A DNA stretch of 64,000 nt, taken from positions 4,464,001 to 4,528,000 of the forward strand of contig NZ_CP063845.1 of NCBI RefSeq assembly GCF_021018745.1. Reading direction: 5' to 3'. The translations under genes and the position numbers were made by a program. The DNA comes from Gloeobacter morelensis MG652769. GTDB taxonomy: Bacteria; Cyanobacteriota; Cyanobacteriia; Gloeobacterales; Gloeobacteraceae. Below, in pieces: positions 7,772-15,781 of this stretch (position 1 is the stretch's first letter; each line of letters opens with the position of its first letter). A model generated the notes under the pieces. The model was given only the letters and a program-made list of their open reading frames with translations. It was not told the origin of the DNA and did not search any database.

Positions 7772-8395
7772 TCACGGGCGCATCCGCCGCAGCACAGCTC
7801 CCAGGCGATCGTAGTCGTCTTTGAGCAGCTGGCTGATTTCGCGCCCCGCTTCCACCAGCCAGGGGCGGCTGTGGCTGTGGGCGGCGTGGCAGTGGCGGAC
7901 GGTGGCGGCGAGCAGTTCGTCCACCGGGGCGCCTGAGACCGTGAGCACCGTGCGCAGAAAATCGAGCCGGGTGCTGAAAAAAGCCACCTCCACCGAGGAA
8001 CAACGCAGCACCGCCTGGTGGACGAAGGGCGGGCGGGCGGGCAGGTGCTGCACCAGGCGCCGGTCCTCTTTGAAGCCGACGATGGCCGCTTTGAATTCGG
8101 TCTTGAGCATGTCGAAAATTTGCGGCTGCTCGCAGCGCAACTGCTGCATCGACAGCCCCATCGCCCGCGCCCGGTGCACCGAGTCGATCGGGCTGGTGGT
8201 GGCGTAGTAGACCACCGCGTAGACGTCGATATTCGCCTCCTCATCCACCGCCTTGACCAGCGAACCAAAAGGCGGCGCCACCGGAAAATCGAGCGAATCT
8301 TTGTCCAGGCACTGGGCGAGAAATTCGGTGGTGGCCGTCTCGATCACCTCGGCCACATGATCCGGATGCAGGTTGATGAGCGGCAGGCGCACCAT
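7772..8395 (-). CDS. HAS-barrel domain protein conserved in cyanobacteria
   Basis: A 207-residue soluble protein. The N-terminal 100 residues (HPDHVAEVIETATTEFLAQC, FPVAPPFGSLVKA, AVVYYATTSPIDSVHRARAMG) correspond to the HAS barrel, a small beta barrel related to the N-terminal domain of HerA and F1-ATPase subunits. The C-terminal half is helical and holds several His residues (VRHCHAAHSHSRPW). Cyanobacteria carry this gene as a stand-alone unit of unknown function. It is 42 bp downstream of gltA on the same strand, so co-transcription is likely. The ATG at 8393-8395 aligns with the usual MRLPL-type start. Confidence 0.75.
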   Translation of the reverse strand: MVRLPLINLHPDHVAEVIETATTEFLAQCLDKDSLDFPVAPPFGSLVKAVDEEANIDVYAVVYYATTSPIDSVHRARAMGLSMQQLRCEQPQIFDMLKTEFKAAIVGFKEDRRLVQHLPARPPFVHQAVLRCSSVEVAFFSTRLDFLRTVLTVSGAPVDELLAATVRHCHAAHSHSRPWLVEAGREISQLLKDDYDRLGAVLRRMRP

Positions 8396-8437
8396 CGGGG
8401 CCTTCCCCTTGATGTGGTGTTCCCCCCCACTGTACCG

Positions 8438-9580
8438 CTAGGCGTAGGAACGCAGCGACAGAGGCGTGAATTCGACATTGTGGGAGCCGGTGTAGACCTG
8501 GGTGGGACGGAAGATGCGGTTGTCGGCCAATTGCTCGTGCCAGTGGGCGAGCCACCCCGCCACCCGCGAGATGGCGAACACCGGGGTGAACATGTCGGCG
8601 GGAATGCCCAGCTTTTCGTAAACCAGGCCCGAGTAGAAGTCGACGTTGGGGTAGATGCCCTTTTCGCCAAGCAACTCGTCGCAGACGCGCTCGACTTCGA
8701 CGGCGATGTCGTAGAGGCGGCTGTGGCCGAAGCGGTCGAACAACTCCTGGGCCAGATTCTGCAAGATCGTGGCGCGCGGGTCTTTGACTTTGTAGACCCG
8801 GTGGCCGACACCCATGATCTTTTCTTTGCGGGCGAGGCGCTCCTCGAGGTAGGGGCGGACGCGCTCGATGGTGCCGATTGCTTTGAGCATGCGGATCACT
8901 TCCTCGTTGGCGCCGCCGTGGAGGGGACCTGAGAGGGTCCCCGCTGCCGAGGTGATCACGGTGTAGGGGTCGGCCAGGGTGGAGGCGGTGACCAGGGCTG
9001 AAAAAGTCGAGGCGTTGACGGTGTGCTCGGCGTGCAGCATCAGGCAGACATCAAAAATGCGCGCCGCCCGTGGATCGGGTTCGTTGCCCGTGAGCATGTA
9101 GAGAAAATTGGCGGCGTGGCTTAGATCGTCGCGCGGTGGGATGGGATCGTTGCCCAGGCGCATCTGATGAAACGTCGCCACCATCGTCGGCATCTTTGCA
9201 AGTAGCCGAATCGTCGAATCGTAGGCGTATTTTTCTTTGCTCTCGTTTTGCAGCGGATAGAAAAGCCCCAAAGCCGCGATGCACGACTGGAGGGCCACCA
9301 TCGGCCGGCCGCTCTCGGGGAAGCTTTTGATCATGTCGCGGATGCGGTATTTGACCCGCCGGTGGCCGAGGATCTCGACTTCGAAGGAGAGCAGTTCGTC
9401 CTTGGTGGGCAGGTGGTCAAAAATCAATAAAAAGGCGGTCTCTAAAAACGTGCTCGACTCGGCAAGCTGATCGATCGGGATGCCGCGGTACTCCAAAACG
9501 CCGGCTTTGCCGTCCACGAAACTGATATTCGAACGGGTTGCAGGGACGCCTTCCAGACCAGGGACATACTCGCCGCTCAT
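8438..9580 (-). CDS. gltA: Citrate synthase
   Basis: This enzyme condenses oxaloacetate and acetyl-CoA to citrate at the entry of the oxidative TCA branch. The 380-residue protein carries the family active-site segments: HAEHTVNAST, SGPLHGGANEEV with the catalytic His, and GVGHRVYKVKDPRA. The start was set at 9580 (MSGEYVPGLEGVP), where GGAAAGG is found upstream; the longer frame extending into trpS is an artefact. Length agrees with type I bacterial citrate synthases of about 380 residues. It lies downstream of trpS (55 bp) and upstream of the HAS-barrel gene, all on the minus strand. Confidence 0.96.
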   Translation of the reverse strand: MSGEYVPGLEGVPATRSNISFVDGKAGVLEYRGIPIDQLAESSTFLETAFLLIFDHLPTKDELLSFEVEILGHRRVKYRIRDMIKSFPESGRPMVALQSCIAALGLFYPLQNESKEKYAYDSTIRLLAKMPTMVATFHQMRLGNDPIPPRDDLSHAANFLYMLTGNEPDPRAARIFDVCLMLHAEHTVNASTFSALVTASTLADPYTVITSAAGTLSGPLHGGANEEVIRMLKAIGTIERVRPYLEERLARKEKIMGVGHRVYKVKDPRATILQNLAQELFDRFGHSRLYDIAVEVERVCDELLGEKGIYPNVDFYSGLVYEKLGIPADMFTPVFAISRVAGWLAHWHEQLADNRIFRPTQVYTGSHNVEFTPLSLRSYA

Positions 9581-9635
9581 AACTACCCGTCCTTTCCAAA
9601 GCGTGTGTGTAAAATTCGCGAACGGCGCTTCCGGT

Positions 9636-10646
9636 TTAAAAAGGCGGCAGCAGCCCCATACGATCGCGGATGCGCTCCAGGGTGAGCCCGGCCACCTTCG
9701 AGGCGCGCAGGGCACCTTCGCGCAGGATGCCCTCAAGATAACCGCTCTCGCCCGCAATCGCGTCATAGCGCTCACGGATGGGACGTAAATATTCAATGAC
9801 CAGATCGGCGAGTATCGGCTTAAAACGCCCAAAACCGGCGTCGGCAAAGCGCGCTTCGACCGCCTCGGGACTCTCGCCCGAGAGCAGTTGGTAGATGGTG
9901 AGTAGGTTGGTGCACTCGGGCCTGGCCGGGTCAAACTGGAGTCCCATCACCGCGTCGCTTTTGGCGCGCTTGATCTTGTCGCGCAGCTTCTCGGGCGCAT
10001 CGAGCAGGTTGAGGCGCGAAAGGTCCGACGGGTCGGACTTGGACATTTTGGAGCTGCCATCCTGCAGACTCATCACCCGCGCCCCTTCTTTGCGGATGAG
10101 CATCTCCGGCACCCTGAGGCTCTCGCCGTAGCGGTCGTTGAAGCGGCGGGCGATGTCGCGGGTGAGTTCCAGATGCTGGCGCTGGTCCTCGCCCACCGGC
10201 ACCAGGTGGGGTTCGTAGAGCAGAATGTCCGCCGCCTGCAGCACCGGGTAGTCGAATAGCCCGATACCCACCTCCTCGCCCAGCTTGATCGCTTTTTCTT
10301 TGAACTGGATCATCCGCTCCAGCCAGTTGATGGGCGTCAGGCAGTTGAACAGCCAGGTTAGTTCGGTGTGGGCGCTCACGTGGGATTGTACGAACACCGT
10401 CGAGCGCTCCGGGTCGATGCCGCAGGCGAGATAAAGCGCTGCTGTGCGGCGGGTGGCCGCCCGCAATTCGGCCGCCTCCTGCGGAACGGTGAGGGCGTGC
10501 AGATCGACCACGCAGAAGTAACTGTCGTACTGCCGCTGTTCGCTCACCCAGTTGCGCACCGCCCCCAGGTAGTTGCCCAGGTGCAACTGGCCGGTGGGTT
10601 GGGCTCCTGAGAGGATGCGCTTGGGGGCAGTCGAGTCGTCGGGCAT
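9636..10646 (-). CDS. trpS: Tryptophanyl-tRNA synthetase
   Basis: A class I aminoacyl-tRNA synthetase that charges tRNATrp. The HIGH-type motif is HLGN at residues 22-25 within GQLHLGNYLGA, and the KMSKS loop is intact (SSKMSKSDPSD, near residue 200). QPTG ahead of the HIGH motif and the DLHALTVPQ segment are typical of bacterial TrpRS. The 336-residue length matches the family. The ATG at 10644-10646 begins MPDDSTAPKRIL; the first residues are poorly conserved, so a slightly later start cannot be excluded. It is divergent from the UbiD-family gene across a 115-bp gap. Confidence 0.96.
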   Translation of the reverse strand: MPDDSTAPKRILSGAQPTGQLHLGNYLGAVRNWVSEQRQYDSYFCVVDLHALTVPQEAAELRAATRRTAALYLACGIDPERSTVFVQSHVSAHTELTWLFNCLTPINWLERMIQFKEKAIKLGEEVGIGLFDYPVLQAADILLYEPHLVPVGEDQRQHLELTRDIARRFNDRYGESLRVPEMLIRKEGARVMSLQDGSSKMSKSDPSDLSRLNLLDAPEKLRDKIKRAKSDAVMGLQFDPARPECTNLLTIYQLLSGESPEAVEARFADAGFGRFKPILADLVIEYLRPIRERYDAIAGESGYLEGILREGALRASKVAGLTLERIRDRMGLLPPF

Positions 10647-10761
10647 GGCGGCGGCGGTGGCGAAACGGGCTTTTTGATTTTACTGCCCCGGCGGCGGGCG
10701 TCCCTGCGGTTGCCAGGGCTTGCGCCCGGCCCCTACCATCGAAGCAGCGGTACGGGGGCTT

Positions 10762-12273
10762 ATGGGGCGGGATCTGCGCACGTTTTTGCAACTACTCGAA
10801 TCGCGCGGCCAACTGCGGCGGATTAGCGCTCCGGTGGATCGGGATCTGGAGGTGGCCGAGATCGCGAACCGCCTGCTCGCCGCGGGCGGTCCGGCGCTGC
10901 TGTTTGAAAATGTCAAAGGTTCACCCTTTGCGGTGGCGGTCAACCTGCTGGGCACCGTGGAGCGGGTGGTCTGGGCGATGGGTCTTGAAGAGCAACAGCA
11001 ACTCGAAGCCCTGGGCGAAAAGCTCGGCAAGCTCCAAAAACCCCGCCCGCCGCGCAGCCTCCAGGACGCCCTCGAATTTGCGCCGCTGCTTTTTGATGTG
11101 GTCAAAGCCCGCCCCGGGCGGGTGCTCTTTGCCCCGGAATGCCAGCAGGTCGTCCTCGAAGGCAAGGCCGTCGATCTCGACCGCATTCCGATGATCCGCC
11201 CCTACGCCGGGGACGCGGGGCGCATCCTCACCTTCGGCCTGGTGATCACCCACGATCCGGAGGACGGTACCCCCAACGTCGGCATCTACCGCCTGCAGCA
11301 GCAAAGCCGCGACACGATGACCGTTCACTGGCTTTCGGTGCGCGGGGGGGCTCGCCACCTGCGCAAGGCCGCCGAGCGCGGCCAGAAATTGCCCGTGGCG
11401 ATCGCCGTCGGGGTCGATCCGCTCCTGGTGATGGCCGCCGCCACGCCCATCCCGGTCGAACTGTCCGAGTGGGTCTTCGCGGGCCTCTACGCGGGCGAAG
11501 GGGTGCAACTGGCCCAGTGCCGCACCTCGGACTTGCTCGTGCCCGCCCACAGCGAATTTGTCCTCGAAGGGACGATTACCCCCGGCGAGGTGCTCCCGGA
11601 CGGCCCCTTCGGCGATCACATGGGCTATTACGGCGGCGTCGAAGATTCGCCCCTGGTGCGCATCCACACCGTCACCCACCGCCACGACCCCATCTACCAC
11701 ACCACCTTCTCCGGCCGCCCTCCCAAGGAGGAGGCGATGATCGCCATCGCCCTCAACCGCATCTACACGCCCCTGCTGCGCGCCCAGGTGCCGGAGGTGC
11801 GCGACTTTTTTCTGCCTATGGACGCGCTCAGTTACAAACTGGCGGTGCTCTCGATCAAAAAAGCTTACCCGGGCCAGGCGCGGCGGGCGGCGATGGCCTT
11901 CTGGACGGCCCTCGCCCAGTTCACCTACACCAAGTTCGTGATCGTCGTCGACGAGGACATCGACATTCGCGATCCCTCCCAGGTGGTCTGGGCCATCGCC
12001 TCCAAGGTCGACCCCGAGCGCGACCTGTTTGTGATCCCCCGCACGCCCTTCGATACGCTCGATTTTGCCTGCGAGCGCATTGGCCTCGGAGCGCGCCTCG
12101 GCATCGACGCCACCACCAAGATTCCTCCTGAGACCGACCACGCCTGGGGCGAACCCCTGCGCGCCGACGCGGCCACCGCCGAGCAAGTGAGCAAACGCTG
12201 GGCCGAGTACGGTCTGGGCGACATTCCCCTGGGCGGCGTCGACCCGCGCGCCTGGGGCTACAGCGGAAAGTAA
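10762..12273 (+). CDS. UbiD family prFMN-dependent decarboxylase
   Basis: UbiD enzymes use prenylated FMN to decarboxylate aromatic or unsaturated acids. In cyanobacteria a UbiD homologue is thought to act on the 4-hydroxy-3-solanesylbenzoate intermediate of plastoquinone synthesis. The 503-residue protein opens MGRDLRTFLQLLESRGQLRR and contains the family blocks DGTPNVGIYRLQ, CRTSDLLVPAHSEFVLEG, PFGDHMGYYG and VVDEDIDIRDPSQVVWA. The invariant E-x-P-D-like segment TPGEVLPDGPFGDH holds the metal and prFMN ligands. The start at 10762 was chosen for the GGGGG site just upstream; an upstream TTG would add 14 non-conserved residues. The acyltransferase gene follows at 4 bp, so the two are probably co-translated. 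Confidence 0.9.
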   Translation: MGRDLRTFLQLLESRGQLRRISAPVDRDLEVAEIANRLLAAGGPALLFENVKGSPFAVAVNLLGTVERVVWAMGLEEQQQLEALGEKLGKLQKPRPPRSLQDALEFAPLLFDVVKARPGRVLFAPECQQVVLEGKAVDLDRIPMIRPYAGDAGRILTFGLVITHDPEDGTPNVGIYRLQQQSRDTMTVHWLSVRGGARHLRKAAERGQKLPVAIAVGVDPLLVMAAATPIPVELSEWVFAGLYAGEGVQLAQCRTSDLLVPAHSEFVLEGTITPGEVLPDGPFGDHMGYYGGVEDSPLVRIHTVTHRHDPIYHTTFSGRPPKEEAMIAIALNRIYTPLLRAQVPEVRDFFLPMDALSYKLAVLSIKKAYPGQARRAAMAFWTALAQFTYTKFVIVVDEDIDIRDPSQVVWAIASKVDPERDLFVIPRTPFDTLDFACERIGLGARLGIDATTKIPPETDHAWGEPLRADAATAEQVSKRWAEYGLGDIPLGGVDPRAWGYSGK

Positions 12274-12277
12274 ACCC

Positions 12278-12928
12278 GTGCAACAGACCCTGCGCCCCGA
12301 GCAAACCCTGCTGCCCTATCACCTGCTGAAGTGGCTGGTGGTCAGCCCCCTGCTGCACACCGCCCTGCGCATGCGCATCACCGGCGCCGAACACGTCCCG
12401 CCCAGCGGGCCGGTCATCCTCGCCTCCAGCCACGCCAGCCACCTTGATCCTGTGATCCTTGCCAACTGCGCCCGGCGGCCGGTGGCCTTCATGGCCAAAG
12501 AAGAACTCTTTCGCGTGCCCGTGCTCAAATCGCTCATCCGCGTCTACGGCGCCTTCCCGGTTCGGCGCGGCACCGGCGATCGCGGCGCCATCCGTACCGC
12601 CCTCGAAGCGCTCGAAGCCGGTTGGGCAGTAGGCATCTTCGTGGGCGGCACCCGCACCGCCGATAGCCGCGTTGCCACCCCCCAGCTGGGAGCCGCGATG
12701 ATCGCCGCCAAGGCCCAGGTGCCGATCGTCCCCGTCGCCGTCGGCGGCACCGGCCGCATCCTCCCCAAAGGCAGCGTCCTGCCCCGCCTGCACAGCGTCG
12801 CAGTCGCCTTCGGACCACCCCTCGACCCGCCCGCCGACACCCGCCGCGCCGCGCTCGAAGCGGTGACGGCGCTCTGCACAGAACAAATACACCATTTGCT
12901 CGAAGCCGGAGCCGCCACCGACAGCTGA
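12278..12928 (+). CDS. PlsC-like 1-acyl-glycerol-3-phosphate acyltransferase family protein
   Basis: A 216-residue membrane-associated acyltransferase. The catalytic HX4D is at residues 52-57 (SHASHLDP), and a basic block (AKEELFRVPVLKSL, then YGAFPVRRGTGDRGA) matches motif II. Motif III, normally FPEGTR, reads FVGGTR here, so the conserved Glu that helps bind glycerol-3-phosphate is a Gly. The Arg is kept. The substrate may therefore differ from lysophosphatidate. A GTG at 12278 is the only sensible start and sits 4 bp after the UbiD stop. The ending PPADTRRAALEAVTALC is typical. The family is clear; the substrate is not. Confidence 0.82.
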   Translation: MQQTLRPEQTLLPYHLLKWLVVSPLLHTALRMRITGAEHVPPSGPVILASSHASHLDPVILANCARRPVAFMAKEELFRVPVLKSLIRVYGAFPVRRGTGDRGAIRTALEALEAGWAVGIFVGGTRTADSRVATPQLGAAMIAAKAQVPIVPVAVGGTGRILPKGSVLPRLHSVAVAFGPPLDPPADTRRAALEAVTALCTEQIHHLLEAGAATDS

Positions 12929-12952
12929 AGGCGACCCACTGCCCGGGACACG

Positions 12953-12977
12953 CGCGGGGATCAAGATGATCCCCGCG
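12953..12977. terminator. Hairpin after the acyltransferase gene
   Basis: CGCGGGGATCA and TGATCCCCGCG form an 11-bp perfect stem with a 3-base AGA loop, 24 bp after the acyltransferase stop. There is no T-tract after it, so it may be a stabilising or weak terminator hairpin separating this operon from the sigma factor promoter. Confidence 0.55.
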
Positions 12978-13047
12978 ACAGATGGATCTCAGCCCCGCTC
13001 GCCCTACAGTGATAAATAATTCAAAGCCGCAACACTTTTCTTTTTTG

Positions 13048-13076
13048 TTGACTCATTGGTTAAATTTTGTTAAATA
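13048..13076 (+). promoter_or_regulatory. Sigma70-type promoter of the sigma factor operon
   Basis: TTGACT (13048-13053) and TAAATA (13071-13076) are separated by exactly 17 bp inside an A/T-rich stretch. The site lies 60 bp upstream of the sigma factor start at 13136. It is one of the best housekeeping promoter matches in the window. Confidence 0.7.
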
Positions 13077-13135
13077 AATTAGAGACCTTGAAGCGGATTT
13101 AAGCGGTCTTGCCTTCGGAGTATATGGAGAAAGAC

Positions 13136-14041
13136 ATGTCATCTTTGGTCAAAATTCAGCTTTCCGATCCCCAGCAGCGGCGCGGTCGGGCCAGCCAGGC
13201 CTCTCTCGAAGATTCCGTCGGCCAGTTTTTGCGCGAAATGTCCCGCTATCCGCTGCTCACTTCCGAGCAGGAGGTCGAGCTGGCCCAGATAATCGCCACC
13301 GGGGGATCGGAGGCGGAAGCGGCCAAGCGCCGCCTGGTGCGGGCGAACCTGCGGCTGGTCGTCTCGATCGCCAAAAAGTATCTCAACCGCGGCGTGCCGT
13401 TTCTGGATCTGATTCAAGAAGGGGCCATCGGCCTGATGCGGGCGGCGGAGAAATTTGACTTCGAGCGGGGCTTCAAGTTCTCGACCTACGCCTACTGGTG
13501 GATCCGCCAGGGCATTACCCGCGCCATCGCCTCACAGTCGCGCACGGTGCGCCTGCCGGTGCACATGGTGGAGAAGCTCAACCAGGTCAAGCGCGTTCGC
13601 CGTCAACTCACCCAGGAACTGGCCCGCAAACCTACCAAGACCGAGATGGCTGAGGCCCTCGAACTTGACATCGACAAGCTCGATGAGATTCTCGATGCCG
13701 GTCGGCGCACCCTGTCGCTGCACGTCAAAGTCGGCAAAGAAGAAGACACCGAACTGCTGCAGCTCATCGAGGATAGTGACACGATTTCCCCCTCGGAAGT
13801 GCTCGATCACAATTTGCTTGTCGAGCAGATAGAGGCGCTGTTGCACCTGTTAACTCCCCGCGAGCGCGACATTATCGAGTTGCGCTTCGGACTGGCCGAC
13901 GGCAACAGCTACACCCTGGCCGACATCGGCGAGATGTACAACCTCTCGCGCGAGCGGGTGCGCCAGATCCAGGCCAAGGCGATGCGCAAGCTGCGCCATC
14001 CCCGTCGCCAGGTGCTCCTGCGCGATTGGGCTGAGGAGTGA
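13136..14041 (+). CDS. RNA polymerase sigma factor, group 2 (SigB/C/D-like)
   Basis: A 301-residue sigma70-family factor without region 1.1. Region 1.2 begins near residue 23 ([21 protein letters not shown]). Region 2 is textbook: [34 protein letters not shown] and [16 protein letters not shown]. Region 3 follows with [15 protein letters not shown]. Region 4 holds [15 protein letters not shown] and the helix-turn-helix [19 protein letters not shown]. The length and lack of region 1.1 make it a non-essential group 2 sigma, of the kind cyanobacteria use for stress and nutrient or circadian responses. The start at 13136 has GGAGA six bases upstream. It heads an operon with the HEAT-repeat gene. 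Confidence 0.93.
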   Translation: MSSLVKIQLSDPQQRRGRASQASLEDSVGQFLREMSRYPLLTSEQEVELAQIIATGGSEAEAAKRRLVRANLRLVVSIAKKYLNRGVPFLDLIQEGAIGLMRAAEKFDFERGFKFSTYAYWWIRQGITRAIASQSRTVRLPVHMVEKLNQVKRVRRQLTQELARKPTKTEMAEALELDIDKLDEILDAGRRTLSLHVKVGKEEDTELLQLIEDSDTISPSEVLDHNLLVEQIEALLHLLTPRERDIIELRFGLADGNSYTLADIGEMYNLSRERVRQIQAKAMRKLRHPRRQVLLRDWAEE

Positions 14042-14054
14042 AATTTAAAAGCGG

Positions 14055-14089
14055 CACCCTCCACCCTGCTGTATTGCAGGTGGAGGGTG
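14055..14089 (+). promoter_or_regulatory. Intercistronic hairpin that buries the HEAT-gene Shine-Dalgarno site
   Basis: CACCCTCCACC (14055-14065) pairs perfectly with GGTGGAGGGTG (14079-14089), and an inner TGC/GCA pair can extend the stem. The 3' arm contains the GGAGGG that serves as ribosome binding site for the ATG at 14095. No T-tract follows, so a translational switch or an mRNA stabiliser fits better than a terminator. Confidence 0.7.
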
Positions 14090-14094
14090 TCAAA

Positions 14095-14760
14095 ATGGGC
14101 GTTATGGATGAGCTGATCGAGGCAGAACCTTACACGCTCGAGGTTCTTGAGCTGCCTCCGGATGTCGAGCAACTGCTGCAGGATCTGCGCAGCGCGGATG
14201 TCAATCGGCGCATGCTTGCTGCGCGCGCTTTTTCAGAGATTCAAGATGCGCGCGCGGTGCCTGCCCTCATCGAGATGCTGGACGACGATTGTCCGCTGGT
14301 GCGGGTGAGCGCCGCCTACGCCGTCGGACGCAATCCGTGCTCTGAGGCGGTCGAGCCGCTCATCGCCGTGTTGGACCGCGATTGGAACGGATATGTCCGC
14401 AAGGGTCTGGTCTGGGCTCTGGGCAATTGCTGCGACGCGCGCGCCTTCGACTCGCTTGTTGAGGCTCTGATGACCGATATTCCGGCGGTCCGGTTGTGGG
14501 CAGCCAGTGCCCTCGGTCAGCTGGGGGACTTGCGCGCCCTGGGTCCGCTCAGCGCTGCCCTGGCCAAGGACCCGTTTGCGGTAGTGCGCAGCAACTGCGC
14601 CTGGGCTCTGGGCAGGCTCGGCGACGTTCGAGCGGTGCCGAGCCTGCAGAGGGCACTCGGCGACATAGATTTGAGTGTACAGCTTGATGCCCGCGAAGCT
14701 CTGGAGACTCTTGGATACCACCATGAAGCAGACAGCGCCGACCTCTTTGAAATCTCCTGA
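14095..14760 (+). CDS. HEAT-repeat protein (PBS-lyase HEAT-like)
   Basis: A 221-residue protein built almost wholly of about five HEAT-like repeats. Each is about 31 residues with the pattern xxxRxxAAxALGxLGDxRAVPxLxxAL, for example LWAASALGQLGDLRALGPL and VRSNCAWALGRLGDVRAVPSL. The same repeats occur in phycobilin lyases (CpcE/F type) and in HEAT adaptor proteins; no lyase partner lies nearby, so a scaffolding role is as likely. The start at 14095 (MGVMDELIEAEPYTLEVLEL) was chosen over a GTG overlapping the sigma stop, because the hairpin with the GGAGGG lies between them. It is co-directional with and 53 bp from the sigma factor gene. Confidence 0.8.
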   Translation: MGVMDELIEAEPYTLEVLELPPDVEQLLQDLRSADVNRRMLAARAFSEIQDARAVPALIEMLDDDCPLVRVSAAYAVGRNPCSEAVEPLIAVLDRDWNGYVRKGLVWALGNCCDARAFDSLVEALMTDIPAVRLWAASALGQLGDLRALGPLSAALAKDPFAVVRSNCAWALGRLGDVRAVPSLQRALGDIDLSVQLDAREALETLGYHHEADSADLFEIS

Positions 14761-14926
14761 AGCCGATCCGCTGTTGGCTCTTACCCTGGGTGCTATGGCG
14801 CTGGCGCTGGAGGCCACTTTGCGCCTGGCAGGCGCCGCCCAAAGGCGGCTTCTTGAAGCGAGTACTGAGAGCAAGCAGTACCTGGGCCCACGCTTGCTTC
14901 CAGAAGTAGAAGATAGATCAAACTGA
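14723..14926 (+). CDS. Small hypothetical protein overlapping the HEAT gene 3' end
   Basis: A 67-residue frame starts with ATG at 14723, inside the last 38 bases of the HEAT gene in a different frame. The middle (DPLLALTLGAMALALEATLRLAGAAQRRLLE) is an Ala/Leu-rich amphipathic helix, and the tail is YLGPRLLPEVEDRSN. The overlap and shared direction suggest translational coupling. I recognise no family, and codon usage alone cannot prove that it is translated. Confidence 0.45.
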   Translation: MKQTAPTSLKSPEADPLLALTLGAMALALEATLRLAGAAQRRLLEASTESKQYLGPRLLPEVEDRSN

Positions 14927-14939
14927 CTGACCAACCCGG

Positions 14940-15695
14940 TTAGCGGCGGGCGCGAGGCCGCAGAAACAGCGCCACCGCCGCGAGAATCACCACCGCCGCC
15001 GCTCCGAAGCCAAGTAGTGAGGCGAGGTTGGCGTTCGCTTCGAGCGCCGCTGTTGCAACGCGCGCCTCGTCGATGGCGAGCGCATCGCCGGAGCCCAGGT
15101 TGACGCGCAGTACTGCGCCGAGATTGATCACTGCGCCGTCGAGTTCGGTGGCTTCGCCGGTCGAATCGAAGTTCGACTCCTCGCCCTCCGATTGGACCGG
15201 CGCAAGACGAATCTGCCCGGCGGCTTTGTCGCCGGCAGTGGCGTTCAGCCGATTTTCGGGCACTTCGAGGGCGAGGCGCGCGTCCTCGACATCGGTGATC
15301 TGCCCCTGGTAGCGCAACGTAGTGCGCGTGCGCGGGCCGATAGCCTCGAAGGTCGAACTGGCAAAAGCCACGGTAATTTCGCCCGGTTCACCGGCATTGG
15401 CCAGGGCCGGTAGTGGCCCTTCCCCGCCCGGCACGCCGCTCAGGGTGAGGCTGTGCTCTTTAGCCGGGGTGCTTTGCTCGACAAGCAGCAACCGCACCTC
15501 CACCTCACCCACCTCGCCCTCGTAGCGGATAGTGCCGGTTTGTTGCTCCCGGTCGAACTTGCCGCCGTCTTTGATTTCAAGCGTCTGTCCGGCGGCGGCC
15601 ACCCGCAGGGTCAGGGCCGTTGCCGGGTTGCACCCAACCAACAGCCCCACAAGCGGCAGTGCGAATACCAGCGGATACCGACAGGATCGAAGCAT
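14940..15695 (-). CDS. Hypothetical lipoprotein with C-terminal membrane anchor
   Basis: A 251-residue envelope protein. The signal peptide ends in a lipobox-like LLVGC at residues 18-22, so lipid attachment at Cys22 is likely. The body is beta-rich (TGTIRYEGEVGEVEVRLLLVE, TVAFASSTFEAIGPRTRTT) with no recognised domain. The C-terminus is a predicted transmembrane helix (SLLGFGAAAVVILAAVALF) followed by RPRARR. A lipoprotein with a second C-terminal anchor is unusual; the N-terminus may instead be an uncleaved helix. It ends 13 bp from the small ORF on the other strand, so the two are convergent. Function unknown. Confidence 0.65.
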   Translation of the reverse strand: MLRSCRYPLVFALPLVGLLVGCNPATALTLRVAAAGQTLEIKDGGKFDREQQTGTIRYEGEVGEVEVRLLLVEQSTPAKEHSLTLSGVPGGEGPLPALANAGEPGEITVAFASSTFEAIGPRTRTTLRYQGQITDVEDARLALEVPENRLNATAGDKAAGQIRLAPVQSEGEESNFDSTGEATELDGAVINLGAVLRVNLGSGDALAIDEARVATAALEANANLASLLGFGAAAVVILAAVALFLRPRARR

Positions 15696-15781
15696 TTTGT
15701 CAGGATAGCGGATCTGAGTGGAACCGACGCGGCGTGCATCGGTATGTTACATCTGGTTCGGAACATTTTCGGAGTCGCCTT

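Noticed and set aside
8438-9934. Extended citrate synthase frame reaching into trpS
   Set aside because: The extra 118 residues are Arg/Ser/Pro-rich and non-homologous; the ATG at 9580 has a ribosome site and the conserved start.
10921-12186. 421-residue open frame opposite the UbiD-family gene
   Set aside because: Antisense shadow of a well conserved decarboxylase; low-complexity composition and no ribosome site.
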